From: Candidatus Poribacteria bacterium WGA-3G
Lineage (GTDB): Bacteria; Poribacteria; WGA-4E; WGA-3G
NCBI GenBank assembly: GCA_000406005.1
Contig: ASZN01000034.1
Span: 38,722 to 47,779 of the forward strand
Direction: 5' to 3'
Length of the DNA stretch: 9,058 bases
Shown here one piece after another: positions 1-5,499 of this stretch (position 1 is the first letter of the stretch; each line of letters opens with the position of its first letter). A model generated the notes under the pieces. The model ran no database searches. It had not been told where the DNA came from and saw only the letters and a program-made list of their open reading frames with translations. A program made the position numbers and the translations under genes.

Positions 1-932
1 TCCTTACGTCTTCGTGCCATGTAGGCTTGTTTTCTGAGCGTGCGTTCTAATTCGACATTGGAAACCCAAACGTTAATGAAGTTTTCATTCAAGAATTCGA
101 TAACTCGGTCATCAGAGAGGACACCTGCCCTCAAGCCTTTGCCGCTCCCTCAGCAGGATTCATCAGCCAACGGACCGTCTATTGAGATGGCATGAATTAA
201 TTTTACCTGTTCTTCTGCCAGCTCCACTGCTTGATATGGGGATACCCAGTTAATTTGTTCTGACTTGTAGAAACGTCTTGCTAACACGCGTTCTGCTTCT
301 TCTTGGGTGATAGATGTTGAAAATTCTATGTTCTGTGCAACATCTCGCGTCCCAGCACGGAGTTGCATTTGCGAGCAAAAACCTGCATCCGTAATAGAAT
401 AAGATGCCTCTTTGTCTTCTTTCCAACCGATATCGAGATTCACCGTGCCTTCGGGGACGGACATTTCAAAGAGAGCCATCTTTCCCTCAAGTCGGTCAAT
501 GATAAGATGTCCGGCAAACTGCGAAGGCGCAAGCCAGCCATCTTCTAATTTAAACGCCGCATGAACCCGAAACGTGATGTCGGCGAATCTATCGTTGTAA
601 GCGCGTAGGCATGCCCATAGTCCGTCCGAGTCCCCCGAATCATCGTCCAGATTCAGATTTAGGGCAGTATGTAATTGCTTGAACAACGCCAGCACGCCAG
701 ATCCCTGGATCTGCCAGCATTCACCCACTGAAACTGGTTCATCTAAAAGAAAGGATTGGAAAACGGATACAGAATGCTGCTTTTCGGGTTCAGCGACACG
801 TAGATTCGCCAATGTCTCCCATTCTACATGGAAATTAGAGAGCGTGTGCGCAATCGGTGCGATGAAGCCTTTGACAGACACTTCGGCGTCACTGTCAAGA
901 TTAAGCGCGATTTTGTTGTTGAAAGTTTTCAT
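1..932 (-). CDS. Thioredoxin-like selenoprotein with in-frame UGA (Sec261), 3' end beyond the window
   Basis: Starts at ATG 932-930 with an excellent AGGAGG ribosome site (941-946) eight bases upstream. The frame runs 260 codons to TGA at 152-150, then stays open for 49 more codons to the left edge. Residues around the TGA read DESC-U-GSGKGLRAG, followed by a helix (DDRVIEFLNENF) and a strand (INVWVSN). Before it lie a helix (residues 231-243) and a strand (KLIHAISID, 244-252). This beta-alpha-beta layout with a redox centre at the end of the strand is thioredoxin-like. I therefore read the TGA as selenocysteine, with the vicinal pair Cys260-Sec261. A SECIS-like stem-loop sits just downstream. 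Residues 50-200 form a beta-rich domain I do not recognise. A thiol or peroxide redox role is inference, and no signal peptide is visible. If the TGA were a true stop, the product would end at Cys260, halfway through the fold, which seems unlikely. Confidence 0.8.
117..152 (-). promoter_or_regulatory. Putative bacterial SECIS element with its UGA codon
   Basis: On the minus strand the UGA (152-150) is followed by 17 bases. A six-pair stem then forms: GAGGGC (132-127) with GUCCUC (122-117), including one G-U pair, closing on the loop AGGU (126-123). The loop begins 24 bases after the UGA and has G as its second base. Published rules for bacterial SECIS elements ask for a 4-16 bp stem, a G in the first two loop bases and 16-37 bases of spacing, and this hairpin meets all three. 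From memory, the GCAGGU around the loop also matches the E. coli fdhF SECIS tip. The structure would recruit SelB-Sec-tRNA. Function is inferred, since no sel genes are in the window. Confidence 0.72.
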
Positions 933-963
933 TTTTTAGTCCTCCTGTGTCGTTTTTGGTATT

Positions 964-1000
964 AAAACAGGCACTGTTATAGTAAACCCACAAGTGCCTG
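964..1000 (-). terminator. Possible intrinsic terminator after larC, or leader hairpin of the selenoprotein gene
   Basis: The perfect 8-bp arms CAGGCACT (968-975) and AGTGCCTG (993-1000) enclose a 17-base loop. On the minus strand the hairpin is followed by TTTTAAT (967-961). It lies about 260 bases past the larC stop and 36 bases before the selenoprotein ATG. The T run is short and the loop long, so this is a weak intrinsic terminator at best. It could instead act in the selenoprotein leader. The loop carries TTTACTATAA, the core of the inverted repeats upstream of larC. Confidence 0.4.
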
Positions 1001-1179
1001 ATTTCTTCGGAATTTTGATAGATGTAACGAAAATGGGATGTATTAATCTAATTGGATATAAACCTCCTGATAAGCAGAGTTTAGGCATGTTGCTGGTATA
1101 ACACCAAATCTAAAAAATAACGTGAGTTTGATAAATGTTGGACTTATGTAGCGTCCACTGTTAATTTGCGCCACATACC

Positions 1180-1200
1180 GCACAAACTAACAGTTTGTGC
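1180..1200. repeat. Perfect 9-bp palindromic element (REP-like)
   Basis: The arms GCACAAACT (1180-1188) and AGTTTGTGC (1192-1200) match perfectly around the three-base loop AAC. It lies 60 bases past the larC stop codon with no T run on either side, so it is not a standard terminator. Its form, a short perfect palindrome in intergenic DNA, is that of dispersed REP-type repeats. Only one copy is in this window, so family membership is inferred. Confidence 0.5.
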
Positions 1201-1259
1201 TACAATTGCGCGCGCACACGCAGCGTCAAAGCGTAAACTGAGAGGTGATAAGCGAAGGG

Positions 1260-2567
1260 TTAAATTTCCGGTTGATCTATTGGGTCAACCGCATTGAGGT
1301 TGCGGAGTGCTTCGGCGTAGACCTGTCGAAGCGGGACGCTGTTTTGTTCGGCGAGGCGTTTGCAATCCTCGTATTCAGGGACGGTCTTGATAAGCGTGCC
1401 GTTGAGGTATCCGCGCTTGGCTTGGATAGCACCCCACTGCGTCTCAATTTCAACGAAGTCGCGGCGGAGTTTGATCCGGTCGGCGGAAGAGAGCCTAACG
1501 CCAAAGGTCGTGGTTTCGGTGAGGAGGAGTTCGATGAGTCTGTCGCGATGTGTTGTAGGACAGAGGACGGTGATCTGCGTTGCGGGTCTGCCCTTCTTCA
1601 TGTAAACAGGTGCAAGGAATACGTCAAGCGCACCGTGTTCAAAGAGTTGGGTCGTTACGTAGCCGGTAATCTCTGGGGACATATCGTCTACGTTGGTTTC
1701 AATGATGTCCACACTGTCAGTCTCTGCGTGATGGTGCGTCGCCTTTGAAACCGTGTCCGATGTCTTTTCGCCGAGACAGAGCCTGAGAAGGTTCGGACGT
1801 TGTTCGAGGTCGCGGGTACCGGCACCGTACCCGATACGATCAAGTCGCATCTGTGGCATGACACCGAACCCTTGTGATAGCGTCGTAATGAGTGCGGCAC
1901 CGGTCGGCGTGACTAATTCCTTCGGGATGTCGGTTTGATGGATCGGTACACCTTGTAGGAGTTCCATTGTTCCCGGGACAGGGACAGGCATAACACCGTG
2001 TGCGCATCGGACAAAACCTCTGCCGAGAGAGAGCGGGGACGCATAAACAGCGTCTACCTCCAGATATGCGAGACCGATGACAGAACCGACGATATCCACA
2101 ATAGAATCGATGCCACTGACTTCGTGGAGATGAACGTTGTCTTTTGATGTGTTGTGTACCTTCGCCTCCGCCTCAGCGAGCCGATCAAAGACGCGTTTTG
2201 CAGTGTCCCGTACCGTTGTATCCAGATCGCTATCGTCGAGAAGCTTGAAAATATCGGAGAGATGACGACTCGGTCCATGCTCGTGGTGATGGTGCGAATG
2301 ATCGTGCGAATGAGAATGCGCATGCCCGTGTGAATGTGCTTCATCTTGGTGGGAATCGGTGTGTGCCGGATGCACGTCTACAATCGCTCGGGTGCCAGTA
2401 ATGCTGTGTTTCACAGCCTTTTCAAAGCGCAGACTAAACTCAGCATCGAGTTTGAGGGTTGCCAATCCGTCCGTGAGTATTTCTGGCGGTACCCCGACAT
2501 CAACCAAGGCACCGAGTGTCATATCGCCACTGATACCAGAAAAGCAGTCGAAATAAGCGATCTTCAA
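1260..2567 (-). CDS. larC: LarC, nickel insertion protein for the nickel-pincer nucleotide cofactor
   Basis: LarC is the CTP-dependent cyclometallase that inserts nickel into pyridinium-3,5-bisthiocarboxylic acid mononucleotide, the cofactor of lactate racemase and relatives. The N-terminus MKIAYFDCFSGISGDM is the family signature. Residues 146-161 (HLHEVSGIDSIVDIVG) are another conserved block, and the second domain opens at ETNVDDMSPE (290-299). At 435 residues it is full length, with both halves in one frame, unlike the frameshift-split gene of Lactobacillus plantarum. Residues 66-97 hold 15 histidines, a likely nickel store or chaperone segment. The start is TTG (2567-2565), not ATG. It is supported by GGAG (2581-2578) ten bases upstream and by the family N-terminus beginning exactly there. 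No larA, larB or larE lies nearby, so the client enzyme is unknown. Confidence 0.93.
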   Translation of the reverse strand: MKIAYFDCFSGISGDMTLGALVDVGVPPEILTDGLATLKLDAEFSLRFEKAVKHSITGTRAIVDVHPAHTDSHQDEAHSHGHAHSHSHDHSHHHHEHGPSRHLSDIFKLLDDSDLDTTVRDTAKRVFDRLAEAEAKVHNTSKDNVHLHEVSGIDSIVDIVGSVIGLAYLEVDAVYASPLSLGRGFVRCAHGVMPVPVPGTMELLQGVPIHQTDIPKELVTPTGAALITTLSQGFGVMPQMRLDRIGYGAGTRDLEQRPNLLRLCLGEKTSDTVSKATHHHAETDSVDIIETNVDDMSPEITGYVTTQLFEHGALDVFLAPVYMKKGRPATQITVLCPTTHRDRLIELLLTETTTFGVRLSSADRIKLRRDFVEIETQWGAIQAKRGYLNGTLIKTVPEYEDCKRLAEQNSVPLRQVYAEALRNLNAVDPIDQPEI

Positions 2568-2615
2568 GGTGGTTGGACTCCGTTAGATTAACGCGGTTGG
2601 AGCGGTTAGATGAAG

Positions 2616-2643
2616 TTTATAGTAAAACCGAAAAACAGATCAA
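2616..2643 (-). promoter_or_regulatory. Probable sigma-70 promoter of larC
   Basis: On the minus strand TTGATC (2643-2638) and TATAAA (2621-2616) are separated by 16 bases. This gives 4/6 and 5/6 matches to the -35 and -10 consensus. It predicts a transcript start near 2609 and a leader of about 40 bases before the TTG start. The -10 box lies inside the left arm of the inverted repeat described separately. A small hairpin (CGTTA, loop ATC, TAACG; 2593-2581) abuts the ribosome site in the leader. Confidence 0.5.
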
Positions 2644-2758
2644 CACTTTAGAGAACAACAAATAACTCGCATGCAGGGTTTTTGCTGGGGTGTTTCCTTC
2701 AGGGTTTGTAACCCCGCCATTTATTAGGTGTATAGTTAATTGTAAGTTTTACTATAAA
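2616..2758. repeat. 143-bp intergenic element with perfect 13-bp terminal inverted repeats
   Basis: TTTATAGTAAAAC (2616-2628) and GTTTTACTATAAA (2746-2758) are exact reverse complements, 117 bases apart, filling most of the gap between the sigma factor and larC. Inside are a small hairpin (GGGTT, TGT, AACCC; 2702-2714) and two direct copies of CAGGGTTT (2674-2681 and 2700-2707). The layout is that of a miniature inverted-repeat element. No target-site duplication is evident. The same core recurs at 977-986 without a partner. Confidence 0.55.
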
Positions 2759-2782
2759 TGGGTATCGGCGCGTAAGTCTTGT

Positions 2783-4417
2783 TTAGGACTCTTGCAGTAA
2801 CTCTTGAAGCAGCTCTTTCGATTCGTCGCTTTTCTTGAGTTTTTCAATGGCTTCGACCTCTATCTGTCGCACCCGTTCTCGGCTGATTCGGAGTTTATCC
2901 CCGATATCCGCTAAAGTATATTCGGTACCGTCAATCAGCCCGTATCGGAGGATGATGACCTGTGCTTCACGGGGATTAAGCGTGCGATTAAGGATTTCAG
3001 AGATGACCTCAATTTTCGCGTAATCGAGAAGGTAGTTCTCCGGTGTAATCTGGGATTGGTCCGGAATGAGTTCAGAAAACGAACCGTCCGGCGAATCCTC
3101 GTTAATAGGTGCGTCAAGTGGTACAGGGTCCTTTGTTGCGTTGAAAATTTCGGAGACCTTTTTCTCTGTGAGTTCAACAGCGTTTGCGATCTCGGATGTC
3201 GTTGGTTCGCGTCCGAGTTCGGATGTCAGGTCGGATTGTGCCTGTTTAATAGCACGACGTGCTTCACCGATATAGCACGGCACTCGGATCATCTGCCCCT
3301 GTTGGTCGAGTGCACGTTTGATGGATTGCATAATCCACCACGTTGCATAGGTGCTGAACCGGAATTTGAGTGTGTGGTCGAATTTATCGACAGCACGCAT
3401 CAAACCGAGGCTGCCCTCCTGCATCAAATCGAGGAAGGTCAACGATGTTTTGCTAAAGTGATGTTGCTTAGCAATGCTGGCGACGAGACGTAGATTCGCT
3501 TCGACGATTTTCAATTTTGTTCCGTGTGTAATCTGGTCAGCCTCTTCGAGTTGTTCGAGTAGCCACTTGATATGCGCGAATTCGTTTCGTGCCTCTTCAG
3601 ATTTGCACAGCAGTGCCCGTCGCGTGTACGCGCCATGCCGCTCCGGTAACATTCCGTGCGGTAATTCCGCCAAAAGATTTTCAATCTCGTCGCAAATGAC
3701 ATCACAATCCTGAAAAGCAGTGGATTCCTGTTCTTCGTCAAACGGTGTCAATGTGGCACGACCAAAGTCAAGGAACGGTGCTATCTCAGCGAGTGTAATT
3801 TCGCCGTGTTGTCCGGATTCCACGATTCTTTCGTTAGCAGTGCTGATGCTACGACGAATTGTTTTCCGTGCGTATTCTCGGAATTCCGCGCCACGTTTTG
3901 TGCCACCATTATCAATAGCATCAAAGAGTCCAAGACTTCCGGCTTGCATTAATTCGGGCGGCGAGGCCTTGTTGATATATTTGTTAAGCAGGTGTGCGTT
4001 CCCTCGAAAAATCTTCCAGCGCGCTTGTTCAAACAATTCGGCTTTTGCCTCTAATTTTTCCAACAAAACACCGAGCGCTTGGACTTCGGAGCGAATCTTA
4101 CTTATAATTAACCCGTGTTCTGATTGCGGCGGTTCATATTTGTAATTCCTGTCCAGAGCAGTGTTTGCAGTCATGTCAAGCGAGACACATAGCCAATCCG
4201 GGAATTGATTCAATAAAGAGACGAACCTTTGGAGACCATCCTGATATTTTTCAAAGAGTGCGGTTTCTTGTTGGGGGTCCAGCAAAGGTGTTTTGGCGAT
4301 CTTTTGTAGGTACGCGAAGGTCTCGTCCCTTGGGGATTCTATCGGGGTCTCGTCCGTCTCCTCTTCCTCTACAAAAAGGTCAGATTCTGTTGGATACATC
4401 GGGTAATAGTCTCTCAT
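2783..4417 (-). CDS. RpoD-like sigma-70 factor with an apparent duplicated region 2
   Basis: This is a primary-type sigma factor that directs RNA polymerase to -35/-10 promoters. Region 1.2 spans residues 31-61. The canonical region 2 (about 286-380) holds LMQEGSLGLMRAVD (331-344) and the melting and -10 segment FRFSTYATWWI (352-362). Region 3 follows (381-460). Region 4 ends the protein, with its helix-turn-helix at TLADIGDKLRISRERVRQ (501-518). Between regions 1.2 and 2, residues 118-205 read as a second, decayed region 2: LLEKLE (118-123), LMQAGSLGLFDAID (156-169) and FREYARKTIRRSI (179-191). It lacks the paired tryptophans and other aromatics used for melting. The ATG (4417-4415) has a purine-rich AGGTGAGG site just upstream. 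At 544 residues it is within the RpoD size range. It could be the housekeeping sigma or a close paralogue, so I give no symbol. Confidence 0.93.
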   Translation of the reverse strand: MRDYYPMYPTESDLFVEEEETDETPIESPRDETFAYLQKIAKTPLLDPQQETALFEKYQDGLQRFVSLLNQFPDWLCVSLDMTANTALDRNYKYEPPQSEHGLIISKIRSEVQALGVLLEKLEAKAELFEQARWKIFRGNAHLLNKYINKASPPELMQAGSLGLFDAIDNGGTKRGAEFREYARKTIRRSISTANERIVESGQHGEITLAEIAPFLDFGRATLTPFDEEQESTAFQDCDVICDEIENLLAELPHGMLPERHGAYTRRALLCKSEEARNEFAHIKWLLEQLEEADQITHGTKLKIVEANLRLVASIAKQHHFSKTSLTFLDLMQEGSLGLMRAVDKFDHTLKFRFSTYATWWIMQSIKRALDQQGQMIRVPCYIGEARRAIKQAQSDLTSELGREPTTSEIANAVELTEKKVSEIFNATKDPVPLDAPINEDSPDGSFSELIPDQSQITPENYLLDYAKIEVISEILNRTLNPREAQVIILRYGLIDGTEYTLADIGDKLRISRERVRQIEVEAIEKLKKSDESKELLQELLQES

Positions 4418-4481
4418 GTCCTCACCTCATTATAATCTCGATCTCCAGACCGAAGTGTGTTTGAATTTGCTGCAAACAGCG

Positions 4482-4530
4482 AAAAAAAAATAAAAAAAGA
4501 TTTAACTTTTTACTGGGTATATGGTATGCT
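4482..4530 (+). promoter_or_regulatory. Promoter of the pentapeptide-repeat gene with an A-tract (UP-like) element
   Basis: TTAACT (4502-4507) and TATGCT (4525-4530) are spaced 17 bases apart, each matching consensus at 4 of 6 positions. TG sits one base before the -10 box, making an extended -10. An almost pure A-tract (4482-4499) lies immediately upstream of the -35 box, as in UP elements. The leader would be about 100 bases. The divergent sigma gene starts at 4417, so the same 221-base gap must hold its promoter too. A TATAAT on that strand (4434-4429) is too close to the ATG and lacks a -35 box. Confidence 0.5.
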
Positions 4531-4639
4531 ATTAAGTGCAATCATTTTATATAGCTTACTAAAATATTGGATCACAAGTTTAAGGAACCAGAAAAATAAA
4601 AGATCACGTGAATTCGGTATAACCACTGGAGGTAGTTAA
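4526..4639 (+). CDS. Doubtful small membrane peptide upstream of the pentapeptide-repeat gene
   Basis: The frame from ATG 4526 encodes 37 residues: a hydrophobic stretch (MLLSAIILYSLLKYWI) and then a basic tail (RNQKNKRSR). With a GTG at 4457 it would be 60 residues with lysines on both sides of one membrane span. Its TAA shares a base with the next gene's ATG (TAATG), as in translationally coupled pairs. Against it: no ribosome site precedes either start, the region is AT-rich and so favours hydrophobic chance frames, and it overlaps the predicted promoter. I do not recognise a family. Confidence 0.2.
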   Translation: MLLSAIILYSLLKYWITSLRNQKNKRSREFGITTGGS

Positions 4640-5214
4640 TGGCTCAACTGACACGCAGTGAAATTTTAAAAAGATGGCAAGCCAGTGAATCCTGTTCTGG
4701 TGAAAATCTTGCAAACTTAGATTTATCGAATGAATCGCTCTCGGGTATTGATTTATCTGAAACAGATTTGAGCGGTGCTAATCTAAGTAATTCCGACTTA
4801 ACAGACGCGAATTTGAACGATGCGAATCTTAGCGGTGCAAACCTCTCTGGTGCTATGCTCCATCGGACGTATCTGGTCGGTAGTAATTTAACAGACGCGA
4901 ACCTTGAGGCAGCCAATTTACGAGGCGCGTTCTTGAGCGGTAGTCTGCTCTGCAGTACGAATTTCAAACGCGCCGACTTGCGTCGTGCCACCCTCGGATG
5001 CCCAAAATGCGAGGTGCCGGGACCTTTCGGGTCACTCACGAGTTTCGAGAATGCGAACCTTGAAGAGGCGATCTTCGGTGAAATCAAATTGAAAGGCACT
5101 GTCTTACTCGGCGCGAATTTGGAAAACGCGTATCTATATGAGGTTGATCTCTCAGAAACTGTCTATCGCGCAACCGATCTTGAAGGTGCCATCATCAAAA
5201 AAGGACGCAATTAA
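4639..5214 (+). CDS. Pentapeptide-repeat protein
   Basis: Residues 24-119 and about 135-187 follow the A(D/N)LxX pattern (for example LSGANLSNSDLTDANLNDAN), which folds as a right-handed quadrilateral beta-helix. The two blocks are split by a non-repeat segment, GCPKCEVPGPFGSL (120-133), carrying a CxxC pair. The first 23 residues form a short helical lead-in. There is no signal peptide or membrane span, so it is probably cytoplasmic. GGAGGT (4628-4633) sits five bases before the ATG. At 191 residues it resembles gyrase-protecting Qnr/MfpA proteins in size, but the family is functionally diverse and nothing here shows gyrase binding. It is transcribed divergently from the sigma gene and ends at a strong hairpin. 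Confidence 0.9.
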   Translation: MAQLTRSEILKRWQASESCSGENLANLDLSNESLSGIDLSETDLSGANLSNSDLTDANLNDANLSGANLSGAMLHRTYLVGSNLTDANLEAANLRGAFLSGSLLCSTNFKRADLRRATLGCPKCEVPGPFGSLTSFENANLEEAIFGEIKLKGTVLLGANLENAYLYEVDLSETVYRATDLEGAIIKKGRN

Positions 5215-5487
5215 AATTAAGATACCTCTCCATCTCAACGCAACTTTCTATTTATTGATCGGCACAGCGAGCGACGCTTATTCTGTCCTTTAGTCTCAAT
5301 CTTCGTGTTATCAGACACTTCGGAGATTGAGGCTGAAATACTTAATAGCACTTACCGATATCTCTACTATATGTGACGTTAACATAACACAAGAGGTTTA
5401 CCTAAAATGCATTTTTTTTTCGACGCTGGAAAATTCGCATCGGATTGTCCAACTGAGTCCCTTGCGAATAGGAAAATCTGCAGTCTG
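5215..5487. other. 273-base convergent intergenic region
   Basis: This gap separates the 3' ends of the pentapeptide-repeat gene (plus) and the ABC exporter gene (minus). It holds a long hairpin that favours plus-strand RNA (5289-5337), the palindrome AAAATGCATTTT followed by more T (5406-5420), and the left arm of an inverted repeat that reaches over the exporter stop codon. I see no gene in it. Confidence 0.6.
5289..5337 (+). terminator. Long hairpin after the pentapeptide-repeat gene, probable transcript end
   Basis: Arms 5289-5302 and 5324-5337 form 14 consecutive pairs, two of them G-U in plus-strand RNA (U5294-G5332, U5291-G5335). The 21-base loop can add an inner GUGU/ACAC stem (5305-5308 with 5315-5318). 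In minus-strand RNA the two wobbles become A-C mismatches, so the structure is built for the plus strand. It lies 75 bases past the stop codon. No T run follows, so it may stabilise a 3' end or mark factor-dependent termination instead of being a classic intrinsic terminator. Confidence 0.5.
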
Positions 5488-5499
5488 TTAACTCAGTTG
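5450..5499 (-). repeat. 9-bp inverted repeat spanning the ABC exporter stop codon
   Basis: CAACTGAGT (5450-5458) and ACTCAGTTG (5491-5499) are exact reverse complements with 32 bases between them. The right arm begins just inside the coding sequence and the exporter stop codon (5490-5488) lies in the loop. No T run follows on the minus strand, so it is not a standard terminator. Confidence 0.35.

Larger units (their letters stand above)
933..1259. other. 327-base intergenic region between larC and the selenoprotein gene
   Basis: Next to the selenoprotein start it holds the AGGAGG ribosome site (941-946). Further in are a hairpin followed by a short T run on the minus strand (964-1000) and a perfect short palindrome (1180-1200). 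A second AGGAGGT on the minus strand (+ acctcct near 1065-1071) has no start codon at a usable distance. I see no convincing promoter with both -35 and -10 boxes for the selenoprotein gene, so read-through from larC or a non-standard promoter is possible. Confidence 0.6.

Noticed and set aside
936..1088. A 50-codon minus-strand frame from ATG 1088 ending in TAA three bases before the selenoprotein ATG.
   Set aside because: No ribosome site upstream, no recognisable fold, and it runs straight through the 968-1000 hairpin; most likely chance.
1245..1748. A 167-codon plus-strand frame opposite larC, and similar long frames opposite the sigma and kinase genes (3056-3493, 3720-4145, 7974-8405).
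   Set aside because: They are antisense shadows of well-identified genes, with low-complexity or unfamiliar translations and no ribosome sites.
2267..2365. Repetitive cat/gtg-rich stretch that looks like a tandem DNA repeat.
   Set aside because: It encodes the His-rich segment of LarC; His codons alternating with Ser, Ala and Gly account for it.
4429..4436. A perfect TATAAT on the minus strand just before the sigma factor gene.
   Set aside because: It is only about a dozen bases from the ATG, so the transcript would lack the ribosome site, and there is no -35 match at 16-18 bases.
4644..5099. A 151-codon minus-strand frame opposite the pentapeptide-repeat gene with repeating Phe-Ala/Leu-Ala-Pro patterns.
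   Set aside because: The periodicity is imposed by the pentapeptide codons on the other strand.
5406..5420. AAAATGCATTTT palindrome with extra T as a plus-strand terminator.
   Set aside because: The palindrome has no loop and is nearly all A-T pairs, too weak to act as an intrinsic terminator stem.
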